Origin: an uncultured Blautia sp.
Lineage (GTDB): Bacteria; Bacillota; Clostridia; Lachnospirales; Lachnospiraceae
DNA: 64,000 nucleotides
Direction of reading: 5' to 3'
Assembly (NCBI RefSeq): GCF_934424005.1
Contig: NZ_CAKRXI010000016.1
Location: forward strand, 1-64,000
Made by a program: the position numbers and the translations under genes. Shown here piece by piece: positions 1 through 9,039 of this stretch. The notes beneath the pieces are model-generated. The model had not been told where the DNA came from. It saw only the letters and a program-made list of their open reading frames with translations, and did no database searches. Position 1 is the first letter of the stretch. The number at the start of each line of letters is the position of its first letter.

Positions 1-74
1 TTCGGCTATATCCTTCCCACTACCGGGCGGATTCGGGACTTTAACCCGTTAGAAACGTGCGCCGCTAGGCGCAC
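1..74 (-). mobile_element. Group II intron, 5' end (domain I), truncated by window edge
   Basis: Read on the minus strand from position 74 leftwards, the sequence begins GTGCGCC, folds at once into a 7-bp hairpin (57-63 with 68-74, loop GCTA), and continues with TAACGGGTTAAAGTCCCG. A GUGCG start followed by an AACGGGUGAAAGUCCCG-like segment is the hallmark 5' end of bacterial group II introns. The body and any reverse transcriptase gene would lie left of position 1. The upstream exon is the terminator hairpin of the gene at 137-433, and insertion just behind intrinsic terminators is typical of class C introns. The class is not decidable from 74 bases. The alternative, a plus-strand terminator (57-78), is less likely because the consensus match continues well past the hairpin. 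Confidence 0.72.
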
Positions 75-83
75 TTTTCTCAA

Positions 84-128
84 ATAAAACAGGCACGGAA
101 GATTTTTATCTCCCATGCCTTGTTTTAT
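84..128 (-). terminator. Terminator of the small membrane protein gene
   Basis: On the minus strand ATAAAACAAGGCA (117-129 region) pairs with TGCCTGTTTTAT (84-95) with one bulge. The stem is AT-rich at its base and followed by T residues. It sits directly after the stop of the gene at 137-433 and forms the 5' exon of the group II intron. Confidence 0.65.
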
Positions 129-136
129 CTTTGTAT

Positions 137-433
137 TTATTTCTTGATGCATTTCTTTTTCAGGTATACCACAAATCCTACAAGAATCGCAAGAATTGCA
201 AGAATATAAATAATCTTTGCAGTAAGACTTGTTGTGTAGGAATCTATAAAGGTCACGATACCAAACAGAATCAATGTCACTCCGGATCCCTTAGTCATTT
301 TTTTCTCATCATACTTTTCTTTGCGAAGTTTTGTGTTTCCACCCTTCAGAAAAATATCGCCATGTCCTGTCAGAAGCATGATTCCAACGATCAATGCTAT
401 TCCCGCAAGGATAAAATCAAATGATCTGTCCAT
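137..433 (-). CDS. Small membrane protein, DUF3784-like
   Basis: 98 residues. Three hydrophobic segments are visible (about 7-22, 50-62 and 72-90), and the C-terminus is basic (KKKCIKK). The middle part, with GNTK and EKYDEKKM just before the second membrane segment, resembles the conserved core of DUF3784 proteins, a small Firmicute membrane family of unknown role. The start is supported by an AGGAG site six or so bases upstream. It lies downstream of the L,D-transpeptidase gene with a short gap and may be co-transcribed. No function can be assigned. Confidence 0.7.
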   Translation of the reverse strand: MDRSFDFILAGIALIVGIMLLTGHGDIFLKGGNTKLRKEKYDEKKMTKGSGVTLILFGIVTFIDSYTTSLTAKIIYILAILAILVGFVVYLKKKCIKK

Positions 434-456
434 TTTTTATCTCCTGTAATTATATA

Positions 457-2232
457 TTAGTAAAAGCATACGATTGGCACACCATACTGTATGATATCAT
501 ACAGAACTGCTGCATTATCCGGTGGAAGATTGATACATCCGTGAGATCCGTCTGTAAGATAAATATCACCGCCGAATTCATCTCTCCATGACGCATCGTG
601 GAATCCAATACCTCCATCAAATGGCATCCAGTACTGTACCTCTGATTCATATTCATAAGTTCCGTCTGCTTTCATGGTTCCTCTCAGTACATCCGGACTT
701 TTCTTATAGTACAATGTAAAGATACCTGCATGTGTCTGACGATCAGCATAACTCATGTTTCCAGATACAAAATCTGACTCAAAGATATCGGAACCATTTT
801 GATAATAATACATATGCTGTTCACTTAAATCTACTTCTATATAAGTATCACCCAGATCATTCACTCCGTAAGAATTGGCCGTCTGTGAATAAACAGGCTC
901 TCTGGTCGTCTGTGTACCAGACTGAATTTCCTGACTCAGCTGAGCAGCCTCGGCAGCCTGATCGATTTTCCATCCATATACAGAACTGGAAACGTAAACG
1001 GTTCTGCCACTTGTGGTCTGGAACTCACGCTCCGTACCGACCGTATCATAAGTAGCTGCAAGCTGTGCAACATAATCTGCAACATGCTGCTGGAAGGAAT
1101 TATCGTCCCAGATCAGCTGACCTTTCTCATCAAACTGCAGCCAGTCTTTGATCGTGTCACCATTCAGAGTTGTTGTCTGACTGCCAAATGTATAGGTAAT
1201 ACTTGCTTTTGTATAATTATTGCATGCTTCCAGTGCAGACTGCAGTGCCGGATCATCCTGTGTAACCTCTGCATTCACATATGCTTCCGGTGTATCACTG
1301 AAATTTACCGAAGTCTGTCCTGCATCTACAGCAGCATTCAGTACTTTATATGCTTCTTTGATATTCAGTTTACTTCCCACGGTTTCCGGTACGATCACAA
1401 ACTGTCCGTTCTGATATGCAACATATGCATTTTCCGGTTCTGTCTGATTCTCTGCCTGGGCACAGCTGAGTGTCTTAAGCTGTTCTTGCAACTGTGTTCT
1501 GTTATACCCTGTATTCTCGGATACAGTATAACTTTTCTGTTCATAGAGTCCTTTGATCCATTCATATGGCTTCTGCTGTTTCAGAAGCTTCAGAACTTCT
1601 CCTGTAGAAAGGTACTGATAACTGATATCCGCTCCGGAAATCGTCTGTGGTGCCTGATCTCTGGCTGAAACTTCAATGGTATAATTCTCAAACTTTTGTT
1701 TGAAAAGATTTTCTACCTCTGCTGCCGTCATCTGAGAACAGTTCACACCATTGATCCACGTACCTTCAAAAAATCTGTCCGCAAAATAATAACTTGCAGC
1801 CGCATAAGCACTCCCGCCAAGAACTACGATCATCAACATAATAAGACCAAAAACCCGCGCCCCTTTGTGTTTCTTCACAGGTTTAGAATTCTGATACTCT
1901 GGTTTTGCTGATCTGTTCTTTTGCGTATTTATTTTTTTGGATTTTTTCTTCCTGGAAGTTGTCTGATCCGGCATTTCCATATCATCTACCGGAACATATA
2001 CAACCGGACCTGGTCTGGCAGATTTGCGATGATGTCTTACCGGCTGTGGATCTGGTTCTTCCTCTGCAGAATCATCATAATCTCCAAGATCATCCATCTC
2101 ATCTTCGTCCGTTTCCGGTGGAGCTATGATTTTATCCATGGTTGCATTGATTTCTTCTTCAATGCCTGTATTCTCATCCGACACTCCAGAAGTGTCTTCC
2201 TGAAGTTCGTCCTTCATTTCTTTGTTGCTCAT
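457..2232 (-). CDS. L,D-transpeptidase with peptidoglycan-binding region (YkuD family)
   Basis: 591 residues. Residues 1-123 are a charged, acidic-then-basic cytoplasmic tail. A single membrane anchor lies at about 126-150 and the rest is extracytoplasmic. The middle part (about 190-410) looks like two PG_binding_4-type domains. The C-terminal YkuD catalytic domain carries the signature SHGCINLP with catalytic Cys566 next to His564, eight residues short of the usual active-site end. The family makes 3-3 cross-links in peptidoglycan or attaches proteins to it, using a tetrapeptide donor. An extended -10 (TGTTATAAT, 2305-2313 on the minus strand) suggests it has its own promoter, and the gpmI terminator separates it from the gene upstream. 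Confidence 0.9.
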   Translation of the reverse strand: MSNKEMKDELQEDTSGVSDENTGIEEEINATMDKIIAPPETDEDEMDDLGDYDDSAEEEPDPQPVRHHRKSARPGPVVYVPVDDMEMPDQTTSRKKKSKKINTQKNRSAKPEYQNSKPVKKHKGARVFGLIMLMIVVLGGSAYAAASYYFADRFFEGTWINGVNCSQMTAAEVENLFKQKFENYTIEVSARDQAPQTISGADISYQYLSTGEVLKLLKQQKPYEWIKGLYEQKSYTVSENTGYNRTQLQEQLKTLSCAQAENQTEPENAYVAYQNGQFVIVPETVGSKLNIKEAYKVLNAAVDAGQTSVNFSDTPEAYVNAEVTQDDPALQSALEACNNYTKASITYTFGSQTTTLNGDTIKDWLQFDEKGQLIWDDNSFQQHVADYVAQLAATYDTVGTEREFQTTSGRTVYVSSSVYGWKIDQAAEAAQLSQEIQSGTQTTREPVYSQTANSYGVNDLGDTYIEVDLSEQHMYYYQNGSDIFESDFVSGNMSYADRQTHAGIFTLYYKKSPDVLRGTMKADGTYEYESEVQYWMPFDGGIGFHDASWRDEFGGDIYLTDGSHGCINLPPDNAAVLYDIIQYGVPIVCFY

Positions 2233-2304
2233 TTAATATACTCCCTGAATATAAACAATTGAATACAACCATCTATTTATCCTGTTTTTTCCTGTAACGT
2301 TTCC

Positions 2305-2313
2305 ATTATAACA
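2305..2313 (-). promoter_or_regulatory. Extended -10 promoter of the L,D-transpeptidase gene
   Basis: On the minus strand TGT immediately precedes a perfect TATAAT (2305-2310). The -35 region is weak, which is usual for extended -10 promoters. The start codon is about 70 bases downstream. Confidence 0.5.
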
Positions 2314-2387
2314 TACTTCTGTATTTTTGCACCTTAATTTATTGCTTTTTTATATTCTTTTTCCGAGGGTTTCATCATTATAGTAAC

Positions 2388-2417
2388 AAACCCCTGAATC
2401 CCAAGACTCAGAGGTTT
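2388..2417 (-). terminator. Terminator of gpmI
   Basis: Inverted repeat AAACCTCTGAG / TTCAGGGGTTT on the minus strand with a short loop and G-U pairs, 32 bases after the gpmI stop. The T-run is short. Confidence 0.6.
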
Positions 2418-2448
2418 ATTTAAGGTTCTGTTTATTTTGATATTGTAA

Positions 2449-3990
2449 TTATTTCTCAACCAGAAGACTTTCACCTGTCATTTCTGCAGGCTGTTCCATT
2501 CCCATCAGCTGAATCAGAGTCGGAATGATATCTGCGAGGCATCCGTTCTCTCTCAGAGTGTATTTCGGATCAGCGTTTACAAGAATGAACGGAACCGGAT
2601 TTGTTGTATGAGCAGTCCATGGTTCTCCTGTCTCATAATCAATCAGCTGTTCTGCATTTCCGTGGTCAGCGCAGATAAACATCTGTCCATCAACCTCTTT
2701 AAGAGCTTCTACTGCTCTTCCCACACATCCATCAACTGTCTCGATTGCTTTGACAGCTGCTGCCTGTACACCAGTATGACCTACCATATCCGGGTTAGCG
2801 AAATTGATGATGATCACATCATATTTATCAGATTTGATCGCATCCACCAGCTTGTCACAAACCTCCGGTGCGCTCATCTCCGGCTGAAGGTCATAAGTTG
2901 CAACCTTTGGAGATTTAACGAGGATTCTGTCTTCTCCTTTATTTGGTTCTTCTACTCCACCGTTAAAGAAGAAAGTAACATGTGCATATTTTTCTGTCTC
3001 AGCAATACGAACCTGTGTCATATCATGAGCTGCAAGATATTCACCGAATGTGTTCTTAAGAAGAACTTTGTGGAATGCAACCTGTTTGTTCTGAATTGTT
3101 TCATCATAATCTGTGAAACATACATAAGTCAGATCCAGTTTTTTAGCTCTTTCGAAGCCTTTGAATTCATCATCACAGAATGCTCTTGTGATCTCACGTG
3201 CACGGTCTGGACGGAAGTTAAAGAATACTACAGAATCTTTGTCCTGGATCTTTGCAACCGGCTGTCCGTCTTTCTCAATAACTGTTGGAAGGACGAATTC
3301 ATCTGTCTTATCATTATCATAGGAAGCCTGAACTGCTGCTGCAGCGTCTGTACCTTTGACACCTTCGCCTTCTGTCAGTGCTTTGTATGCAAGCTCTACA
3401 CGATCCCAGCGGTTATCTCTGTCCATTGCATAGTAACGTCCGGAAACGACTCCGATCTCACCAACTCCGATCTCTTTCATCTTAGCTTCCAGCTGTTCGA
3501 TGAATTCTTTTCCTGATGCCGGCGGTGTATCACGTCCGTCAAGGAAGCAGTGTACATAAACTTTCTTAAGTCCTTCTCTCTTTGCCATCTCAAGCAGTGC
3601 ATAGAGATGTGTGTTGTGGCTGTGTACACCACCATCAGAAAGAAGTCCCATGAAGTGGATTGCGGAATCATTTTCTTTTGCATTTTTCATTGCTGCAAGA
3701 AGTGCTTCATTTTTGAAGAAATCTCCATCGTTGATTTCTTTTGTGATTCTGGTAAGCTCCTGGTATACGATACGGCCTGCTCCCATATTCATATGCCCTA
3801 CCTCAGAGTTACCCATCTGTCCGTCCGGAAGGCCTACTGCCAGTCCACTGGCGTTTCCTTTTACAAATGGATATTCTGCCATTAATTTATCCATAACAGG
3901 AGTTTTTGCTTCGTAGATTGCATTTCCCTCATGTTTGTCGTTCAGACCATAACCATCCAGGATCATTAATACGGTTGGTTTCTTACTCAT
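2449..3990 (-). CDS. gpmI: 2,3-bisphosphoglycerate-independent phosphoglycerate mutase
   Basis: 513 residues, the normal length of the family. It interconverts 3- and 2-phosphoglycerate in glycolysis, using two Mn ions and a phosphoserine intermediate. The N-terminus has the metal-binding DGYG motif (12-15) and the nucleophile Ser62 in GNSEVGH. DGRDTPP, GRYYAMDRD and the late HGNAE and AHTTNPVPF motifs are all present. AGGAG is found upstream of the start. The gene follows a DUF2974 gene by 84 bases. With gap, pgk and tpiA at 6929-10160, this window holds most of lower glycolysis. Confidence 0.98.
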   Translation of the reverse strand: MSKKPTVLMILDGYGLNDKHEGNAIYEAKTPVMDKLMAEYPFVKGNASGLAVGLPDGQMGNSEVGHMNMGAGRIVYQELTRITKEINDGDFFKNEALLAAMKNAKENDSAIHFMGLLSDGGVHSHNTHLYALLEMAKREGLKKVYVHCFLDGRDTPPASGKEFIEQLEAKMKEIGVGEIGVVSGRYYAMDRDNRWDRVELAYKALTEGEGVKGTDAAAAVQASYDNDKTDEFVLPTVIEKDGQPVAKIQDKDSVVFFNFRPDRAREITRAFCDDEFKGFERAKKLDLTYVCFTDYDETIQNKQVAFHKVLLKNTFGEYLAAHDMTQVRIAETEKYAHVTFFFNGGVEEPNKGEDRILVKSPKVATYDLQPEMSAPEVCDKLVDAIKSDKYDVIIINFANPDMVGHTGVQAAAVKAIETVDGCVGRAVEALKEVDGQMFICADHGNAEQLIDYETGEPWTAHTTNPVPFILVNADPKYTLRENGCLADIIPTLIQLMGMEQPAEMTGESLLVEK

Positions 3991-4074
3991 AATGTTCTCC
4001 TTTTACTGTATACTTTTTCTGCATTTTACAGCAGTATTTACTGGTATCATTTCCTATTATATAGTACCAAAAAT

Positions 4075-5223
4075 TTAGAATTTTTCAAGGATTTTATCGG
4101 AAAAGCTTAACGGAAGTACTGATAATTTATCCTTTGTATCTGCCTGGAGCTGTTCGAGCCAGCCACCGCAGATTGCCGTCAGAAGTTCCTGCATCATCCC
4201 ACGGGATTCCGGAGCAAATTTTTCCACACGTTTCACCATCGCAGCCAGGCTTTTCAGTCCTCCAGACTGTACTTCACTCAAATTCTCATAACCGGATGCC
4301 TGTAATGTTGCAAACAAGTCTTCGATCAGAAGTCTCTTCTGTTCCATATCCATACCGTCGATCCATTTGTGCAGAATTTCGATAAATCGGAGTGCCGTTT
4401 TGTTCAGACTGTCCCGCCGTACCAGCGCCGGTCCCTGCACCTCCCAGGAAAATCCATCATGCTGGAGAAGTCCCTTACTGGAACTTGCTACGATGATCGG
4501 TTCTTTTTCATGTTCCAGAAGCGTCCCTATAATAGAATACTCCGGAATAATGCGAATAATCTTCGGCATCATTTCTTTCGTTTCCGGCAGCTCTTGAAAT
4601 TCTCCGGAAAATCCGGGTCCGTCATTAGAATAAATTTCAAGTATCTTTTCATGAACACTTTTGCACATCACTGAACCATAAATCGCAAGGTTTCCACCTT
4701 TGGAATGTCCTCCGACTCTGAGCATTCCATCTGTATGTTCCGAGATTTTCTGCAAATACTCTATGGCTCTTTTTTGTGCCGGAACTACACCTGTACTGAG
4801 ATTAAAATCTTCTTTCCATCCTATGATCGTATCATCCGTTCCACGAAAAGAAACATAGGAAGTTCCGTCCTCAAGAACAATTTCCATTGCAGCAAACTGC
4901 TGCTCAGCTTCCGTTACAATATCATTCACATAATTTCTTACCACACATTTTCCAAATCTGACAGACTTCGCCATTTCCATCATCATAAACGGAGCCAGGC
5001 GGATAAAAGATTTATCCGCCTCCAGTTCTTTCATCGTATGAAGTTTCATAAATTCTTCCATCAGTTTTTTCAGTCCGATTCCCTTCTGTTTTGTCACTGC
5101 CGGAATTCCATCCAGATTCACATATGAAAAACATGCAAGAATCAAATTGTCCACTTCGTTAAACTGTGACTGTTCAAGGGAAAGATCCCCTCTCCAACTA
5201 ATGTAATCCATAATATTTCCCAT
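4075..5223 (-). CDS. DUF2974 (Mbeg1-like) alpha/beta-hydrolase
   Basis: 382 residues from the ATG at 5223, chosen because an AGGGG site (5230-5233) lies six bases upstream and the family begins with a DYxxWRGDL-like segment. The upstream TTG at 5229 is less likely. The fold is the lipase-like alpha/beta hydrolase: VSFRGTDD in the first part and GHSKGGNLA, with the nucleophile elbow GxSxG, near the middle. The Asp and His of the triad are not pinned down. No signal peptide is visible, so it is probably cytoplasmic. Substrate unknown. It lies between hom and gpmI with short gaps, but the context does not suggest a role. Confidence 0.8.
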   Translation of the reverse strand: MGNIMDYISWRGDLSLEQSQFNEVDNLILACFSYVNLDGIPAVTKQKGIGLKKLMEEFMKLHTMKELEADKSFIRLAPFMMMEMAKSVRFGKCVVRNYVNDIVTEAEQQFAAMEIVLEDGTSYVSFRGTDDTIIGWKEDFNLSTGVVPAQKRAIEYLQKISEHTDGMLRVGGHSKGGNLAIYGSVMCKSVHEKILEIYSNDGPGFSGEFQELPETKEMMPKIIRIIPEYSIIGTLLEHEKEPIIVASSSKGLLQHDGFSWEVQGPALVRRDSLNKTALRFIEILHKWIDGMDMEQKRLLIEDLFATLQASGYENLSEVQSGGLKSLAAMVKRVEKFAPESRGMMQELLTAICGGWLEQLQADTKDKLSVLPLSFSDKILEKF

Positions 5224-5294
5224 AAGCAACCCCTTTTGCGAAATTATATACTCCGTTCACAAAGCAACTTAAGGTATCACTGATCTATACGATC

Positions 5295-6590
5295 TTATTC
5301 TCCATATACACGAAGCATGCTGCTTACTTTACGTACTGAGCTTCTTCCACTCAGATCTTCCATTGCCGTACGGAAATCGCCTTCGCGAACTTTGGCTGTG
5401 ATGACAACAACTTCGGCACTTTCTTCTGCACGGGCAGCTTTCTGAATGATCTGTGCTACGCTGACTCCATATTTTGCAAAGACAGCAGTCATTTCAGCCA
5501 GCACACCACAACGATCTTCTACGATCAATCTCATAAAATAACGATTATAAGTATCTGCCATCTTCTTTACCGGAAGTTCTTTATAACAGGTACATCCGAT
5601 TCTTGCACAGCAGTTTGCTTTAATATTTCTTGCAATATCAAAAATATCTCCTACAACAGCGCTTGCTGTCGGAAGCTCACCTGCGCCACGACCATAGAAC
5701 ATGGCATTTTCTACTGCATCACCATTGACAAATACAGCATTATAAGAATCATTTACAGATGCAAGCGGATGACTGCTTGGAATCAGCATTGGGCAAACAT
5801 ATGCTTCAATTCCCTCTTCTGTATTCTTTGCAACTCCAAGAAGTTTTATGTCACAGCCCATTTCTTTGGCATATTTGATATCTTTTGCTGTAATCTTGGT
5901 AATTCCTTCAATATAAACATCGTCAAAAACAACTCTGGAATTAAATGCCACAGATGCGAGAATTGCCACTTTTCTTCCTGCATCCAGTCCTTCAATATCT
6001 GCTGTCGGATCGGCTTCTGCATAGCCAAGTTCTGTTGCAAGTGCCAGTGCATCTTTGAATTCCATTCCATCCTGGGTCATCTTTGTAAGAATAAAGTTTG
6101 TTGTACCATTGACAATACCCATAACTTCTGCCATATGATTGCCGGCAAGACATTCTTTCAATGGACGAATGATCGGAATTCCACCTGCTACAGCTGCTTC
6201 AAATAAAAAATCCACATGATGTGCATCTGCTGCATCAAGAAGTTCTTTACCATGTACTGCAATCAGATCTTTATTTGCCGTTACGACATGTTTACCTGCA
6301 TTTAATGCTGCCAGTATGTAGCTTCTTGCCGGTTCAATTCCACCGATCAACTCAATCACAATATCAATTTCCGGATCATTTACGATTTCATCCCAATTGT
6401 TGGTCAGAACGGCCGGATCTTCAACCTTTGCAGCGGCTTTTTCCAGATTACGTACCAGAATCTTCTTAATTTCAATCTGACTTCCAAGCTTCGGAATCAT
6501 GTCCTCTTTCTGCTTCTGTAATACCTTATATACACCTGTTCCTACTGTACCAAAACCCAGAAGGGCAGCACGAATGACTTTTTTATCCAT
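5295..6590 (-). CDS. hom: Homoserine dehydrogenase with ACT domain
   Basis: 431 residues. It reduces aspartate semialdehyde to homoserine with NAD(P)H, the branch point to threonine and methionine. The N-terminal Rossmann motif is GFGTVGTGV (13-21). The catalytic centre shows GGIPIIRPLKECLAGN and GTTNFILTKM, and the C-terminal 80 residues form an ACT domain, which in this family usually binds threonine for feedback control. Length and order of domains are standard. No thrB or thrC is adjacent. The gene is transcribed from a sigma-A-like promoter at 6800-6828, so its mRNA should carry a leader of about 200 bases containing the inverted-repeat element at 6636-6782. Confidence 0.97.
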   Translation of the reverse strand: MDKKVIRAALLGFGTVGTGVYKVLQKQKEDMIPKLGSQIEIKKILVRNLEKAAAKVEDPAVLTNNWDEIVNDPEIDIVIELIGGIEPARSYILAALNAGKHVVTANKDLIAVHGKELLDAADAHHVDFLFEAAVAGGIPIIRPLKECLAGNHMAEVMGIVNGTTNFILTKMTQDGMEFKDALALATELGYAEADPTADIEGLDAGRKVAILASVAFNSRVVFDDVYIEGITKITAKDIKYAKEMGCDIKLLGVAKNTEEGIEAYVCPMLIPSSHPLASVNDSYNAVFVNGDAVENAMFYGRGAGELPTASAVVGDIFDIARNIKANCCARIGCTCYKELPVKKMADTYNRYFMRLIVEDRCGVLAEMTAVFAKYGVSVAQIIQKAARAEESAEVVVITAKVREGDFRTAMEDLSGRSSVRKVSSMLRVYGE

Positions 6591-6635
6591 TTTGAAATAG
6601 GCTCCTTTCTCCTCGTCCCTTATCTCTTTATTCTT

Positions 6636-6782
6636 ATATTACTGTTCACAGGTAATATCCCGCGAGGTGTTTTTCCATGAATATGGCAAAATCCCGAGAC
6701 ATACGGGGCAAAATGCTATCACCGAAGGTGATGTGGAATGCATTTTGACCAAGTTACTGTGAACGAAGTGAACAGTGAATAT
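6636..6782. repeat. Inverted-repeat element in the hom leader (MITE-like or structured RNA)
   Basis: The ends form near-perfect terminal inverted repeats: ATATTACTGTTCAC (6636-6649) and GTGAACAGTGAATAT (6768-6782), with one base of difference in length. Inside are nested repeats: CAAAATGC with GCATTTTG around ATCACC / GGTGAT, and CCCG / CGGG. On the minus strand this gives a multi-branched RNA closed by the terminal repeats. No coding capacity is seen. The rest of the 6591-6928 gap holds the hom ribosome site (AGGAGAAAGGAG region), the hom promoter and the tpiA terminator. A short palindrome at 39123-39149 resembles one end of this element. Confidence 0.6.
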
Positions 6783-6799
6783 TTTATCACTTGTGTTTA

Positions 6800-6828
6800 A
6801 TAGTATTGTATAAAACAGATTTTGTCAA
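6800..6828 (-). promoter_or_regulatory. Sigma-A promoter upstream of hom
   Basis: On the minus strand TTGACA (6823-6828), 17-base spacer, TACTAT (6800-6805). Transcription from it would pass through the inverted-repeat element into hom. Confidence 0.65.
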
Positions 6829-6854
6829 GCGCGGACATTTGTACGTCTCCGGAA

Positions 6855-6906
6855 ACAAAAAAAGAAGCCAGATACCTCTTACCTGGTCGGTTTGAAGTAT
6901 CTGACT
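6855..6906 (-). terminator. Terminator of tpiA
   Basis: Stem AGTCAGATAC / GTATCTGGCTT on the minus strand (6864-6906) followed by a long T-run (6855-6863). It ends the gap-pgk-tpiA cluster. Confidence 0.8.
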
Positions 6907-6928
6907 CTTAAAATCATCTTATTGATAA

Positions 6929-7678
6929 TTATTTGTAGTTAACGATCTTTCCGAAATCTGGTTTCAGGGAAGCTCCACCAACAAGTCCACCATCGATATC
7001 ACCCATTGCAAACAGTTCTGCTGCATTTCCTGCATTTACAGATCCGCCGTACTGGATACGGATAGCTGCTGCTGTATCTGTGTCGTAGATCTCAGCTACA
7101 CAGTCACGGATACCTTTGCAGATTTCCTGAGCCTGTTCGCTTGTAGCTGTTTTGCCTGTTCCGATAGCCCAGATTGGTTCGTAAGCAATAACCATAGTTT
7201 TAGCCTGGTCTGCTGTTACATTCTGAAGGCCAACTTTAACCTGCTGACGGATCCAATCCATTGTGATGCCCTGTTCTCTCTGATCAAGAGATTCTCCACA
7301 GCACATGATTGGTGTGATACCATGTTCGAAAGCTTTGAGAACCTTCTTGTTAACATCTTCACTTGTTTCTCCGAAGTAATCTCTTCTTTCGGAATGTCCA
7401 AGGATAACGTATTTAACGCCAGCATCTACGAGCATAGCCGGAGCGATTTCTCCTGTGTATGCACCTTTTTCCTCGAAGTACATATTCTCTGCTGCTACAG
7501 CGATGTTTGTACCTTTGCAAGCTTCAACAACCGGAACGATGTCGATTGCCGGAACACCGAATACTACGTCTACTTCGTCGTTCTGTACAAGTGGTTTCAG
7601 AGTTTCTACTAATTTAACTGCTTCGCTTGGAGTCATGTTCATTTTCCAGTTTCCAGCGATAATTTTCTTTCTTGCCAT
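6929..7678 (-). CDS. tpiA: Triosephosphate isomerase
   Basis: 249 residues, standard length. It interconverts dihydroxyacetone phosphate and glyceraldehyde 3-phosphate. AGNWKMN near the N-terminus carries the catalytic Lys. [11 protein letters not shown] supplies the electrophilic His, [14 protein letters not shown] the catalytic Glu and the flexible loop, and YGGSVN and GGLVGGASL bind phosphate. It is the last gene of gap-pgk-tpiA. A 142-base gap to pgk contains a two-copy repeat and no clear promoter. AGGAG is present before the start. Confidence 0.98.
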   Translation of the reverse strand: MARKKIIAGNWKMNMTPSEAVKLVETLKPLVQNDEVDVVFGVPAIDIVPVVEACKGTNIAVAAENMYFEEKGAYTGEIAPAMLVDAGVKYVILGHSERRDYFGETSEDVNKKVLKAFEHGITPIMCCGESLDQREQGITMDWIRQQVKVGLQNVTADQAKTMVIAYEPIWAIGTGKTATSEQAQEICKGIRDCVAEIYDTDTAAAIRIQYGGSVNAGNAAELFAMGDIDGGLVGGASLKPDFGKIVNYK

Positions 7679-7718
7679 TTTTATTATCTCCTTTTTTATT
7701 TATAAGGAAGTTCGATTC

Positions 7719-7820
7719 ACTAAATTCGGTCTGCGCTTACGCTTGTCCTCATTAAGTTCCTTCGAACTAAATTCACACTAAATTCGAGACTGCGCCGTTG
7801 GCTTGCTCTCATTAAGTGTT
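7719..7820. repeat. Two-copy imperfect direct repeat between pgk and tpiA
   Basis: Copies 7719-7759 and 7778-7820 share ACTAAATTCG, a CTGCGC core, GCTTG and CTCATTAAGT in the same order. They differ in the middle. The second copy ends at the pgk stop codon. Function unknown. Confidence 0.55.
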
Positions 7821-9017
7821 CTATTTATCGTTAGCTGCTGCTACGCCCGGCAGTTCCTTTCCTTCCAGGAATTCCAGAGATGCTCCGCCACCTGTAGAGA
7901 TGTGAGTCATCTTGTCGCCATAACCAAGGATGTTAACTGCTGCTGCAGAGTCACCGCCACCAATAATTGTTGTAGCATCTGTCTCAGCAAGTGCTTTGGC
8001 AACTTCTTCTGTACCATGAGCGAAGTTCGGCATTTCGAAGCAGCCCATCGGTCCGTTCCAAACAACAGTCTTAGCATCTTTTACAGCATCAGAGAAGAGT
8101 TTCTCTGTTTCTGGTCCGATGTCCATTCCTTCCCAGCCATCCGGAATGCATCCACGTTTTACAACCTGGATATTGCAGTCGTTGGAGAAGTCATCTCCGA
8201 TTCTGTTGTCAACTGGAAGAAGAAGTTTAACACCTTTTTCTTCTGCTTTCTTAAGCATGTCTAATGCATACTGCAGATAATCGTCTTCGCAAAGAGAATT
8301 TCCGATATGTCCACCAAGTGCTTTGGAGAATGTGTAGGACATACCACCACCGATGATCAGAGTATCAACTTTGTCAAGAAGGTTGTTGATAACAGAGATC
8401 TTGCTGGAAACTTTTGCTCCACCAAGGATAGCTACGAATGGTCTTTCCGGATTTTCTACAGCATTTCCGAGGAATGCAATTTCTTTTTCCATCAGATATC
8501 CAACTACTGCTGTATCTACATATTTGGTAACACCAACGTTGGAGCAGTGTGCTCTGTGAGCAGTACCAAATGCATCGTTTACGAATACATCGCAAAGTGA
8601 AGCCAGATCTTTGCTGAATTCATCACCGTTCTTTGTTTCTTCTGCACGGTAACGTGTGTTTTCAAGAAGAATAACTTCTCCGTCTTTCATTTCAGCTACT
8701 GCTGCTCTTACAGTGTCATCAACAACAACCGGGCTCGGAACAAATTTAACTTCCTGTCCAAGAAGTTCTGTGAGACGTTTTGCAACAGGTGCAAGAGATA
8801 ATTCCGGTTTCGGCTCTCCCTTCGGTTTACCAAGGTGTGAGCAGAGAATGATCTTTCCGCCATCTGCGATCAGCTTCTTAATTGTAGGAAGAGCTGCTAC
8901 CAGACGGTTCTCATCTGTGATCTTACCGTCCTGCAGAGGTACATTAAAGTCACATCTTACCAGAACTTTCTGGCCTTTTACATTGATATCATCAACGGAT
9001 TTTTTGTTTAATCCCAT
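7821..9017 (-). CDS. pgk: Phosphoglycerate kinase
   Basis: 398 residues, standard two-lobed enzyme that makes ATP from 1,3-bisphosphoglycerate. RCDFNVP near the N-terminus and the HLGKPKG and NTRYR segments bind the triose. The nucleotide side shows [17 protein letters not shown] and GGGDSAAA. Stop is TAG. It lies between gap (123-base gap with a strong hairpin) and tpiA. The hairpin at 9040-9073 should reduce read-through from gap, so pgk and tpiA may be made at lower levels than gap or from a second start. Confidence 0.98.
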   Translation of the reverse strand: MGLNKKSVDDINVKGQKVLVRCDFNVPLQDGKITDENRLVAALPTIKKLIADGGKIILCSHLGKPKGEPKPELSLAPVAKRLTELLGQEVKFVPSPVVVDDTVRAAVAEMKDGEVILLENTRYRAEETKNGDEFSKDLASLCDVFVNDAFGTAHRAHCSNVGVTKYVDTAVVGYLMEKEIAFLGNAVENPERPFVAILGGAKVSSKISVINNLLDKVDTLIIGGGMSYTFSKALGGHIGNSLCEDDYLQYALDMLKKAEEKGVKLLLPVDNRIGDDFSNDCNIQVVKRGCIPDGWEGMDIGPETEKLFSDAVKDAKTVVWNGPMGCFEMPNFAHGTEEVAKALAETDATTIIGGGDSAAAVNILGYGDKMTHISTGGGASLEFLEGKELPGVAAANDK

Positions 9018-9039
9018 GCTAATATTCCTCCAAATTCAT

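Noticed and set aside
57-78. Plus-strand hairpin with four T residues as an intrinsic terminator
   Set aside because: The minus strand continues with group II intron consensus beyond the hairpin, so it is better explained as the first intron hairpin.
2608-3516. 302-codon plus-strand reading frame
   Set aside because: Antisense to gpmI, Cys/Phe-rich, no ribosome site and no family resemblance; a by-product of codon use in gpmI.
6591-6793. T-box riboswitch before hom
   Set aside because: The leader has no T-box sequence (TGGNACCGCG type) nor a specifier-loop architecture; its structure is an inverted-repeat element.
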